A stretch of 19,455 nt of DNA from Olsenella_K sp051878835. GTDB lineage: Bacteria; Actinomycetota; Coriobacteriia; Coriobacteriales; Atopobiaceae. A model generated the notes under the pieces. It did not search any database, was not told the DNA's origin, and was given only the letters and a program-made list of their open reading frames with translations. Location of the stretch: NCBI GenBank assembly GCA_051878835.1, contig JBJEKW010000013.1:1-19455 (forward strand), written 5' to 3'. A program made the translations under genes and the position numbers. Shown piece after piece: positions 7,329 through 14,437 of the stretch (position 1 is the stretch's first letter; the number at the start of each line of letters is the position of its first letter).

Positions 7329-7348
7329 AGCTCTTCTTGCGATATACT
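7320..7348 (+). promoter_or_regulatory. Candidate malQ promoter
   Basis: A good -10 box TATACT lies at 7343-7348. At 17-bp spacing the -35 position (7320-7325) falls in the right half of the operator and has no good consensus match. The predicted start near 7355 would give a leader of about 150 nt. Confidence 0.5.
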
Positions 7349-7356
7349 GCAGATGG

Positions 7357-7445
7357 GTCGTCGGGGGTGCACTTCCCCTGCCCGAATGGGCGACGACGAT
7401 ACTTCTGCAAGGACGTAAGCTTGGCGGAAGGGCGCCTGCGGGCGC
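7357..7445 (+). other. Structured 5' leader of malQ
   Basis: The leader can fold compactly. GTCGTCG (7357-7363) pairs with CGACGAC (7391-7397) and encloses two small stems, GGGG/CCCC (7364-7367 with 7375-7378) and CCC/GGG (7381-7383 with 7388-7390), forming a three-way junction. A separate hairpin GCGCC-TGCG-GGCGC (7432-7445) carries a UNCG-type tetraloop. No known riboswitch class is recognised. There is no terminator hairpin with a T-run before the start codon. Confidence 0.45.
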
Positions 7446-7507
7446 AGCCAAAACCCTGTAATGGCCGTGAGGAACGTATCGTTCGAAACACAGAAGGAGT
7501 GATCGTT

Positions 7508-9013
7508 GTGCGTGCAAGTGGAGTGCTGATGCCCATTTCGGCCCTGCCCGGAAACTACGGCATCGGTTCGTTCGGGCGCAAGGCCTACGACTTCGTCGAC
7601 TTCCTGGCGCGCTGCGCGCAGCGCTACTGGCAGATTCTGCCCCTGACCACCACCAGCTATGGTGACTCGCCGTACCAGTCGTTCTCGGCCTACGCCGGAA
7701 ACCCCTACTTCATCGACCTGGACGACGTGAAGAAGATGGGCTACCTGACCGACGACGACTTCGAGGGCATCCCGTTTGGTGACGACCCCTCGAAGGTGGA
7801 CTACGCGACGCTGTTCATCACGCGCCGCAGGGTCCTGGAGCGCGCCGTCAGCCGCTTCGTCGCAAACCCTCCGCGCGACCTGGGCGAGTTCGTGTCAGAG
7901 AACGCGGGCTGGCTTGAGCCGTACTGCGAGTTCATGACCGTGAAGGAGGAGTTCGACCTCAAGCCCTACTACGAGTGGCCGAAGGAATATCGCCGCCGCG
8001 GCGAGGAGTCGCGCAAGCTGTGCGCCCATCGCCAGGAGCACTACCTGTACCACCAGATGACGCAGTACTTCTTCTATCGCCAGTGGCAGAGGCTGAAGGA
8101 GTACGCCAACCGCAAGGGCGTGCTCATCATTGGCGACATCCCCATCTATGTGGCGCGTGACTCCGTCGAGATGTGGGCGTCGCCCGAGCTGTTCCTGGTG
8201 GACGACGAGGGCAACCCCACCAGCGTGGCGGGCACCCCTCCCGACCAGTTCTCCTCGACCGGCCAGTACTGGGGCAACCCCATATATAACTGGGAGGCCA
8301 TGGCCCAGAACCGCTACGCCTGGTGGGTCAGCCGCATGCGCATGAACCTGGACCTGTACGACGTGGTGCGCATCGACCACTTCCGTGGCTTCGAGTCGTA
8401 CTGGGACGTGCCGTTTGGCTCCCCGTCAGCCGCGTACGGCAAGTGGTCCAAGGGCCCCGGCATCGCGCTGTTCAAGGAGCTCAAGCGTCGCCTGGGCAAG
8501 CTGCCCATCATCGCAGAGGACCTGGGCTTCCTGACGCCCGAGGTCATCCAGATGCGCGAGGACACGGGCTTCCCCGGCATGAAGATCCTGCAGTTCGCCT
8601 TCGACGGCTACAACGACTCCTACTACCTGCCTCACCGCTACCTGCCCAACACGGTGGCCTACGTGGGCACGCACGACAACCAGACCGCCCGTGGCTGGTA
8701 CGAGAACACGGCCACTCCGCGTCAGCGCGAGCAGGTGGACCGCTACCTGCGTCGCCAGCCCGGCGAGCCCGTCTCGGCCGCGTTCAACCGCGGTATCGCC
8801 GCCAGCGTCAGCGACACCTGCATCTACACTATGCAGGACCTTCTGGACCTGGGCGACGAGGCGCGCATGAACACCCCGGCCGTCCTGGGCGGCAACTGGC
8901 AGTGGCGCATGCGCGACGGCGTCATCACCCGCGCCCTGGAGGAGAACCTCCTGGACCTGACGAAGACCTACTTCAGGATGCCTGGCGTGGTAGGCCCGGA
9001 GCTGCCGCAATAG
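7508..9013 (+). CDS. malQ: 4-alpha-glucanotransferase (amylomaltase), GH77
   Basis: The 501-residue cytoplasmic enzyme transfers maltosyl and longer glucanyl units between malto-oligosaccharides, releasing glucose and building longer chains for phosphorylase. GH77 hallmarks are clear: the N-terminal SYGDSPYQSFSAYAGNPYF segment, the nucleophile D290 in VVRIDHFRGF, the acid/base E337 in IIAEDLGFLTPEV, and the third carboxylate D390 in VGTHDNQT. Length equals that of typical bacterial amylomaltases. The GTG at 7508 is taken as start because AAGGAG (7494-7499) precedes it by 8 nt and it begins just before the conserved ASGVLMPISALPG. An in-frame upstream ATG at 7337 would lie inside the promoter and leader. 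It is probably cotranscribed with glgP, since no terminator is seen in the 177-nt gap. Confidence 0.96.
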   Translation: MRASGVLMPISALPGNYGIGSFGRKAYDFVDFLARCAQRYWQILPLTTTSYGDSPYQSFSAYAGNPYFIDLDDVKKMGYLTDDDFEGIPFGDDPSKVDYATLFITRRRVLERAVSRFVANPPRDLGEFVSENAGWLEPYCEFMTVKEEFDLKPYYEWPKEYRRRGEESRKLCAHRQEHYLYHQMTQYFFYRQWQRLKEYANRKGVLIIGDIPIYVARDSVEMWASPELFLVDDEGNPTSVAGTPPDQFSSTGQYWGNPIYNWEAMAQNRYAWWVSRMRMNLDLYDVVRIDHFRGFESYWDVPFGSPSAAYGKWSKGPGIALFKELKRRLGKLPIIAEDLGFLTPEVIQMREDTGFPGMKILQFAFDGYNDSYYLPHRYLPNTVAYVGTHDNQTARGWYENTATPRQREQVDRYLRRQPGEPVSAAFNRGIAASVSDTCIYTMQDLLDLGDEARMNTPAVLGGNWQWRMRDGVITRALEENLLDLTKTYFRMPGVVGPELPQ

Positions 9014-9190
9014 CGACGAGCGCATAGCTTTTATTGGCAAACGAACCACGCGCCGGCAGGCGCAGACGGCTGACGGCGCGGGGAGCACTCATAGGACGAT
9101 GGCTGGGGCAAAGGCTCCGCGCCACGGCCAAGGGATTGTTTTATAAAAATCTGCACTATCCCCGCATCACACGTGAACAAGGAGAAAGTC

Positions 9191-11458
9191 ATGATCAATC
9201 TGGACGAGCGCGCTCAGGACGTGTACGGCTCGAAGCTGTCCGAGCTGTCCGACCAGCAGGTCTGCAAGATGCTGCAGGACCTGGTAAAGGAGAAGGCCGC
9301 CGAGCTGCCCGCAAACGATGGCAAGAAGCGCCTGTACTACATCTCGGCCGAGTTCCTCATCGGCAAGCTGCTGAGCAACAACCTCATCAACCTGGGCGTG
9401 TACGACGAGGTAAAGAAGCAGCTGGCTGACGCCGGCCACGACCTGAACAAGGTCGAGGAGTTCGAGGTCGAGCCCTCCCTGGGCAACGGTGGCCTGGGCC
9501 GCCTGGCGGCGTGCTTCCTGGACTCCATCGCCACGCTGGGCCTTCCCGGTGACGGCGTGGGCCTGAACTACCACTACGGCCTGTTCCACCAGAAGTTCGT
9601 GTACAAGCAGCAGACGGCCCTGCCCGACGAGTGGCTGCGCGAGCAGGACGTGCTGGTGGACGAGGGCCAGAGCTTCACCGTGGAGTTCGGCGACTTCAGC
9701 GTGAAGTCCCACCTGTACTCCATCGACGTCCTGGGCTACGGCCGCCAGACCAAGAACCGCCTGCGCCTGTTTGACCTGGAAAGCGTGGACGACTCGCTGG
9801 TGCCCGCAGACTCCATCGACTTCGACAAGACGAAGGTCGCAAAGAACCTGACGCTGTTCCTGTACCCCGACGACTCCGACGAGAACGGCCGCCTGCTGCG
9901 CGTGTACCAGCAGTACTTCATGGTCAGCAACGCCGCACAGCTCATCCTGAAGGAGGCCGTGGAGCGTGGCAGCAACCTGCACGACCTGGCCGACTATGCC
10001 GTGGTGCAGATCAACGACACGCACCCCACCATGGTGATTCCCGAGCTGATTCGTCTGCTGACCGAGCAGCACGGTTTTGAGTTCAGCGAGGCCGTCAGCA
10101 TCGTGAGGAAGATGGTAGCCTACACCAACCACACCATCCTGGCCGAGGCCCTCGAGAAGTGGCCCCTGGAGTTCCTGCAGAAGGTGGCCCCGAAGATCGC
10201 CCAGATCATCCAGAAGCTGGACGCCCTGCAGAAGCAGGAGAACGACGACCCGCGCGTGGCCATCATCAAGGACGGCGTCGTGCACATGGCACACCTGGCC
10301 ATCCACTACGGCTTCAGCGTGAACGGCGTGGCCGCGCTGCACACGAAGATCCTGGAGGAGACCGAGCTCAAGCCGTTCTACGACCTGTACCCGCAGAAGT
10401 TCTCGAACAAGACCAACGGCATCACGTTCCGCCGCTGGATCATGGGCTGCAACCCCGAGCTCACCACGCTGCTGGACAACACCATCGGCACCGACTGGCA
10501 CAAGACCGGCGACCTGACGCCGCTCATGAAGTACACCGCCGACCAGGCGGTCCTGGACGGCCTGGTGGAGGCCAAGGGCGCGGCAAAGAAGCGCATGCGC
10601 GACTTCCTGTGCCAGAACCAGGGCGTCGTCGTGCCTGAGAACGCCATCATCGACGTGCAGGTGAAGCGCATCCACGAGTACAAGCGTCAGCAGATGCTGG
10701 CCCTCTATATCATCTGGAAGTACCTGGACATCAAGAACGGCAACAAGCCCGCCCGCCCCATCACCATCGTGTTCGGCGGCAAGGCTGCCCCTGCCTACAC
10801 CATCGCCCAGGACATCATCCACCTGATCATCACGCTGGGCGCCTGGATTGCCAACGACCCCGCCGTGGCCCCGTACCTGCAGGTCATCATGGTGGAGAAC
10901 TACAACGTGACCGCCGCCGAGCACCTGATCCCCGCAGCAGACATCTCGGAGCAGATCTCGCTGGCCTCGAAGGAGGCCTCGGGCACCTCGAACATGAAGT
11001 TCATGCTGAACGGTGCCGTGACGCTGTGCACCCTGGACGGCGCCAACGTCGAGATTGCCGACCTGGTGGGCAAGGACAACATCTACACCTTTGGCACCTC
11101 CAGCAAGGAGGTCGAGCGCCTGTACGCCCAGAGCGCCTATGACGCCCACAGCTACTACCTGCGCCCGGGCATCAAGCTGCTGGTGGACTTCATCACGAAC
11201 CCGCAGTTCATGGCCACCGGCTGCCCCGAGCGCCTGCGCCGCCTGCACGACGACATGGCCTGGAAGGACTGGTTCATGGCGCTTCTGGACGTCGAGGAGT
11301 ACATCCAGGTGAAGGAGCGCGTCTATGCCGACTACGAGGACCGCGCGTCCTGGGTCCGCAAGGCCCTGGTGAACGTGGCTCAGGCCGGCCAGTTCAGCTC
11401 CGACCGCACCATTCGCCAGTACAACGAGGACATCTGGCACCTGACCGCCACGAAGTAG
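9191..11458 (+). CDS. glgP: Glycogen/starch/maltodextrin phosphorylase, GT35
   Basis: The 755-residue enzyme uses phosphate and pyridoxal phosphate to release glucose-1-phosphate from the non-reducing ends of alpha-1,4-glucans. The PLP lysine is K603 in EASGTSNMKFMLNGA, followed by the conserved TLDGANVEI. The N-terminal YYISAEFLIGKLLSNNL and the EPSLGNGGLGRLAACFLDS segment are typical of the family. The ATG at 9191 follows AAGGAG by 6 nt. A GTG at 9173 in the same frame lies upstream of that ribosome binding site and is not preferred. Together with malQ it forms the classical maltodextrin-degrading pair. It could also act on stored glycogen, and sequence alone does not separate the two roles. 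It ends at a strong terminator shared with the convergent regulator gene. Confidence 0.95.
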   Translation: MINLDERAQDVYGSKLSELSDQQVCKMLQDLVKEKAAELPANDGKKRLYYISAEFLIGKLLSNNLINLGVYDEVKKQLADAGHDLNKVEEFEVEPSLGNGGLGRLAACFLDSIATLGLPGDGVGLNYHYGLFHQKFVYKQQTALPDEWLREQDVLVDEGQSFTVEFGDFSVKSHLYSIDVLGYGRQTKNRLRLFDLESVDDSLVPADSIDFDKTKVAKNLTLFLYPDDSDENGRLLRVYQQYFMVSNAAQLILKEAVERGSNLHDLADYAVVQINDTHPTMVIPELIRLLTEQHGFEFSEAVSIVRKMVAYTNHTILAEALEKWPLEFLQKVAPKIAQIIQKLDALQKQENDDPRVAIIKDGVVHMAHLAIHYGFSVNGVAALHTKILEETELKPFYDLYPQKFSNKTNGITFRRWIMGCNPELTTLLDNTIGTDWHKTGDLTPLMKYTADQAVLDGLVEAKGAAKKRMRDFLCQNQGVVVPENAIIDVQVKRIHEYKRQQMLALYIIWKYLDIKNGNKPARPITIVFGGKAAPAYTIAQDIIHLIITLGAWIANDPAVAPYLQVIMVENYNVTAAEHLIPAADISEQISLASKEASGTSNMKFMLNGAVTLCTLDGANVEIADLVGKDNIYTFGTSSKEVERLYAQSAYDAHSYYLRPGIKLLVDFITNPQFMATGCPERLRRLHDDMAWKDWFMALLDVEEYIQVKERVYADYEDRASWVRKALVNVAQAGQFSSDRTIRQYNEDIWHLTATK

Positions 11459-11490
11459 GCAAGCGCCTCCCGGTACAGATTTCCGCAGCT

Positions 11491-11531
11491 AAAAGAACCC
11501 GCCCCCGCGCAGATGCGCGAGGGCGGGTTTT
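11491..11531. terminator. Bidirectional terminator between glgP and the GntR gene
   Basis: AACCCGCCC (11496-11504) pairs with GGGCGGGTT (11521-11529). Inside it GCGC (11507-11510) pairs with GCGC (11515-11518) around AGAT. The plus strand continues into TTTT (11528-11531), and the minus strand has a T-rich tract from AAAAG at 11491-11495. It can serve both glgP and the convergent regulator. Confidence 0.9.
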
Positions 11532-11606
11532 CTGTGCGTGCGTTCTTCTTGAAATATATGGTGGGCGCGGAGTAAGCGAGCCCAAGGGGGCGGGCAAGAA
11601 GGGCAG

Positions 11607-12326
11607 CTAGCGCCTGGAGACGGTGCAGTAGCGGAACGTGTCGGGGTGGCTTCGCACCTGCGTGAACTCGAACATGACGCCGTCGGAGTTGAACGACTGG
11701 CTCTCGACCACGGCCACGCAGTTGTACGGGCCCAGGCGCAGGTAGGCGTTGTCGTCGTCGTTGGCCAGCTCCACGGTCATCTGGCGCTTGCTGGTCAGGA
11801 TGCGCATGCCCAGCTTTTGCTCCAGGTAGCGGTAGATGGAGTCCTCGGCGATGGTGGGGGTCAGGCCGGGGACGGCCTTTGCCAGCAGGTAGTCGCGGTC
11901 AATCTGGCAGGGGAAGTCGTCCAGGCGCCTGACGCGCACGATGCGGATGAGCTCCTCGCCCTCGGCGAAGCCGGTGTACTCCGCCATGCCCTTGCCGCAC
12001 GTCAGGTGCTCGAACTCGCGCACCGTGGTGCTGGGGGTCATGTGGTTGCGCGCGGCGTACTCGCCAAACGACTGCAGGCCGTCCAGGGAGCCTATGATGT
12101 CACGTGCGGTCTCGCGCCAGATGACGCGCACGCCCTTGCCGTGCAGCGGCTGTACGTAGCCCTCGTCGGCCAGCATCTGCAGGGCGCGACGGACGGTGTT
12201 CCTGGAGCAGGAGTAGATGCCCACCAGCTCGTTCTCGGACGGCAGATACGTCTGGTACTTGTAGGTGCCGTTCTTTATCTTCTCCTTCAGGTCGAGGTAG
12301 ATGCCCTCGAACATCGCCTTTGGCAT
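11607..12326 (-). CDS. TreR-like GntR/HutC-family transcriptional regulator
   Basis: The 239-residue DNA-binding repressor has an N-terminal GntR winged helix-turn-helix (residues 1-70; LPSENELVGIYSCSRNTVRR, wing GYVQPLHGKGVRV) and a C-terminal UTRA ligand-binding domain (about 90-235). Overall sequence and length resemble Bacillus TreR, which senses trehalose-6-phosphate. A sugar phosphate made by the divergent PTS would be a fitting effector here (inference). The ATG at 12326 is preferred because AAGAGG precedes it by 6 nt and the protein then begins MPKAMFEGIYLDLK, as family members do. The frame stays open 219 nt further upstream, but that stretch is low-complexity promoter DNA. Operator-like palindromes cluster in its upstream region, suggesting autoregulation. 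Confidence 0.92.
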   Translation of the reverse strand: MPKAMFEGIYLDLKEKIKNGTYKYQTYLPSENELVGIYSCSRNTVRRALQMLADEGYVQPLHGKGVRVIWRETARDIIGSLDGLQSFGEYAARNHMTPSTTVREFEHLTCGKGMAEYTGFAEGEELIRIVRVRRLDDFPCQIDRDYLLAKAVPGLTPTIAEDSIYRYLEQKLGMRILTSKRQMTVELANDDDNAYLRLGPYNCVAVVESQSFNSDGVMFEFTQVRSHPDTFRYCTVSRR

Positions 12327-12374
12327 ATGGTGCCTCTTATCGTCGTGCAGTCGCCGTTGGTAGGTGGTCCAGTA

Positions 12375-12394
12375 ATGTGTTGATACAAACACAT
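12375..12394. promoter_or_regulatory. Putative GntR operator upstream of the regulator gene
   Basis: ATGTGTT (12375-12381) and AACACAT (12388-12394) are perfect 7-bp arms around GATACA. The core GTGTTGATACAA (12377-12388) matches TTGTTCATACAA at 10 of 12 positions. It lies about 50 bp upstream of the regulator start codon and is consistent with autorepression. Confidence 0.5.
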
Positions 12395-12481
12395 ATTCTA
12401 TCTGAGTGCGAGTGTGCGGATGCTTAAACATGCGGAGTCTCAGATTGGATGTATTTCTAGAATATTCCGTGTTGTCCCAGC

Positions 12482-12493
12482 TTGTACCCACAA
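12482..12493. promoter_or_regulatory. Putative GntR operator (distal) at the PTS promoter region
   Basis: TTGTACCCACAA lies within the palindrome CTTGT-ACCC-ACAAG (12481-12494). It shares both half-sites with the other copies but has a different centre. Confidence 0.45.
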
Positions 12494-12537
12494 GTTGGCG
12501 AAATAACCGGCCTGAAATTTGAAGAAAAAAGTTCCAC

Positions 12538-12549
12538 TTGTTCAAACAA
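12538..12549. promoter_or_regulatory. Putative GntR operator (middle) at the PTS promoter
   Basis: TTGTTCAAACAA is identical over 12 bp to the ABC-operon site at 2611-2622. It lies over the expected -35 position of the PTS promoter. Confidence 0.6.
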
Positions 12550-12563
12550 CATTACGTACGGTC

Positions 12564-12572
12564 TGGTATACT
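12564..12572 (+). promoter_or_regulatory. Extended -10 promoter of the PTS gene
   Basis: TGGTATACT combines an extended -10 TG (12564-12565) with a good -10 hexamer TATACT (12567-12572). There is no strong -35 at the right spacing, which the extended -10 could offset. The operators at 12538-12549 and 12572-12583 flank it, so a bound repressor would block polymerase. The expected leader is about 70 nt. Confidence 0.55.
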
Positions 12573-12586
12573 TGTTTACACAAGTT
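12570..12586. promoter_or_regulatory. Putative GntR operator (proximal) at the PTS promoter
   Basis: ACTTGT-TTAC-ACAAGTT contains the core TTGTTTACACAA (12572-12583). Its left end overlaps the -10 box, and it covers the predicted transcription start. Confidence 0.65.
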
Positions 12587-12649
12587 GGCCATAGGGTTGG
12601 CCGCAGGCACCGCATCGGCAAAGGTACGCTAGGGGAAGGAAAATCCGCC

Positions 12650-14266
12650 ATGATGCAAAAGATCCAGAAGTTTGGTGGTGCCATGTTCACGCCCGTGTTG
12701 CTGTTTGCATTCGCGGGTGTGGTCGTGGGCATCGGAACCCTGTTCACCACAGAGGTGATCATGGGGCCCATCGCCGCCGAGGGTACGGTCTGGTATAACG
12801 TGTGGAACGTCATCCTGACGGGTGGTTGGACCGTGTTCAACCAGCTGCCGCTGCTGTTTGCAGTCGCGCTGCCCATTGGCCTGGCGCGCAAGCAGAGCGG
12901 CCGATGCTGCATGGAGGTGCTGGTGTCCTACCTCACCTTCAACTACTTCGTGAACGCCATCCTGACCGCATGGGGCCCGCAGCTGGGTGTCGACTTCACG
13001 GCTGAGGTCGGCAACGCGTCGGGCCTGGCCATGATCGGTGGCATCAAGACGCTGGACATGGGCATGGTGGGCGCGCTGCTGATCTCGGGCGTCGTCATTG
13101 CCCTGCACAACAAGTTCTTTGACACCGAGCTGCCCGAGTGGCTGGGCGTGTTCTCCGGCTCCACCTTCGTGTACATGATCGCGTTCTTCGTCATGATCCC
13201 CTGCGCCGTCGTGTCGGTGCTGGTGTGGCCCAAGGTCCAGATTGGCATGCACGCCTTCCAGGGCCTCATCATGAGCGCGGGCACGCTGGGCGTCACGATC
13301 TTCGTGTTCCTGGAGCGCGCGCTGATCCCGTTTGGCCTGCACCACCTGCTGTACGCACCTTTCTACTATGACAACGTGGCCGTGAACGGCGGCATCTACG
13401 CCGCATGGGCCAAGGACCTGCCCCAGCTGGCCGCCTCGACCGAGCCTCTGAAGGCGCTGGCCCCCTGGGCCGGCATCACCGCCACTGGCTGGTCCAAGCT
13501 GTTCGGCATCCCCGGCATCGCCGCCGCGTTCTACGTGACCGCAAAGCCCGAGCGTCGCAAGAAGCTCCTGGCGCTGCTGCTCCCGATCACCATCACCTCC
13601 GTTCTGTGCGGCGTCACCGAGCCCATCGAGTTCACGTTCCTCTTTGTCGCTCCTCCTCTGTTCATCGTGCACGCCGCCCTGGCCGCACTGCTGTCCACCT
13701 GCATGAACCTGGCCGGCGTCGTGGGCGTGTTCTCCGGCGGCCTCATCGAGATGTCCTCGTTGAACTTCATCCCGCTGGCTGCCACGCACGGCCTCGAGTA
13801 CCTGCGCATCATCCCCATCGGCCTGGCCTTCACCGCCATCTACTTCTTTGTCTTCCGCTTCCTGATCCTGAAGTTCGACTTCAAGACCCCTGGCCGCGAG
13901 GAGGACACCGAGGAGATCAAGTTCGGGTCCAAGAAGGAGTTCCGCGCTGCCCACGGCATGGCGCAGTCCGTCGGCTCGGCTGACCCCGACGACGCTCCCC
14001 AGATCGACGAGAGCGACCCGAAGATGGTCCTGGCCGCGAACATCCTGGACATGCTGGGCGGCAAGGACAACATCGTCGACGTGACCAACTGCGTCACCCG
14101 CCTGCGCGTGAACGTGAAGGATCCCAGCAAGGTGGCCGACGACAAGGACTTCAAGGCCATCGGCACCATGGGCATCTCGAAGAACGGCAAGGCCATGCAG
14201 GTCATCATCGGCCTGACCGTGACCCAGGTGCGCGAGCGCTTCGACCAGCTGCTGGGCAACCAGTAG
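12650..14266 (+). CDS. Alpha-glucoside (maltose-type) PTS transporter EIICB, MalP-like
   Basis: The 538-residue membrane permease phosphorylates its sugar during uptake. The N-terminal EIIC domain (about 1-430) has multiple transmembrane helices, the opening MMQKIQKFGGAMFTPVLLFA, and the GVTEPIEFTF motif (321 onward). A polar linker leads to an EIIB domain (about 460-535) with the phosphocysteine C481 in TNCVTRLR. Length and sequence closely resemble Bacillus MalP/GlvC-type alpha-glucoside permeases. No EIIA domain is attached and none is encoded in the window, so a EIIA from elsewhere is needed. The ATG at 12650 is chosen because GGAAGGA (12633-12639) precedes it and the protein then starts as its homologues do. 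The in-frame upstream extension runs through operators and promoter. Regulation by the divergent TreR-like protein is likely. Maltose, trehalose or another alpha-glucoside are all possible substrates. Confidence 0.93.
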   Translation: MMQKIQKFGGAMFTPVLLFAFAGVVVGIGTLFTTEVIMGPIAAEGTVWYNVWNVILTGGWTVFNQLPLLFAVALPIGLARKQSGRCCMEVLVSYLTFNYFVNAILTAWGPQLGVDFTAEVGNASGLAMIGGIKTLDMGMVGALLISGVVIALHNKFFDTELPEWLGVFSGSTFVYMIAFFVMIPCAVVSVLVWPKVQIGMHAFQGLIMSAGTLGVTIFVFLERALIPFGLHHLLYAPFYYDNVAVNGGIYAAWAKDLPQLAASTEPLKALAPWAGITATGWSKLFGIPGIAAAFYVTAKPERRKKLLALLLPITITSVLCGVTEPIEFTFLFVAPPLFIVHAALAALLSTCMNLAGVVGVFSGGLIEMSSLNFIPLAATHGLEYLRIIPIGLAFTAIYFFVFRFLILKFDFKTPGREEDTEEIKFGSKKEFRAAHGMAQSVGSADPDDAPQIDESDPKMVLAANILDMLGGKDNIVDVTNCVTRLRVNVKDPSKVADDKDFKAIGTMGISKNGKAMQVIIGLTVTQVRERFDQLLGNQ

Positions 14267-14304
14267 GCCAGCTGACGCTGGGCTCGCGCCTGATTTGACA
14301 ACGC

Positions 14305-14347
14305 ACGGCCGGCGCCCCATACGAGGGGGCTCGGGGGCACCGGCCGT
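14305..14347 (+). terminator. Strong stem-loop between the PTS and HAD genes
   Basis: ACGGCCGGCGCCCC (14305-14318) pairs with GGGGCACCGGCCGT (14334-14347) over 14 bp, one a G-U pair, with a 15-nt loop. Only a short CGTTTG follows, so termination would be partial. It may be an mRNA 3'-end stabiliser or an attenuator that lowers expression of the HAD gene. Confidence 0.5.
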
Positions 14348-14354
14348 CGTTTGC

Positions 14355-14415
14355 GCCCCGCTTGCAAAGCCGGGCGGGGCTCTGTGGAGATTTTCTCGGC
14401 CGGCGGGTTCCGGCC
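14355..14415 (+). other. Two further hairpins in the HAD gene leader
   Basis: GCCCCGC (14355-14361) pairs with GCGGGGC (14374-14380), and GGCCGG (14398-14403) pairs with CCGGCC (14410-14415). The second ends 9 nt before the ribosome binding site of the HAD gene. Their role is unknown, and GC-rich intergenic DNA can give such stems by chance. Confidence 0.35.
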
Positions 14416-14437
14416 GCGCACTACGAAAGAGGATGAA

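Noticed and set aside
9136..9147. Operator-like TTGTTTTATAAA upstream of glgP
   Set aside because: Only 7 of 12 positions match the operator motif and the right half-site is lost. The AT-rich patch may be a weak promoter, but no paired -35 and -10 could be defended.
9167..11440. Very long antisense frame opposite glgP (and similar ones opposite pheT, pheS, the PTS gene, the ABC permeases and ATPase)
   Set aside because: These are produced by strong G/C third-position bias in the real genes. The translations are valine/histidine/glycine-rich with no recognisable domain.
12327..12545. 73-residue N-terminal extension of the GntR regulator
   Set aside because: It has no similarity to GntR proteins and covers the promoter and operators. 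The internal ATG at 12326 has a proper ribosome binding site.
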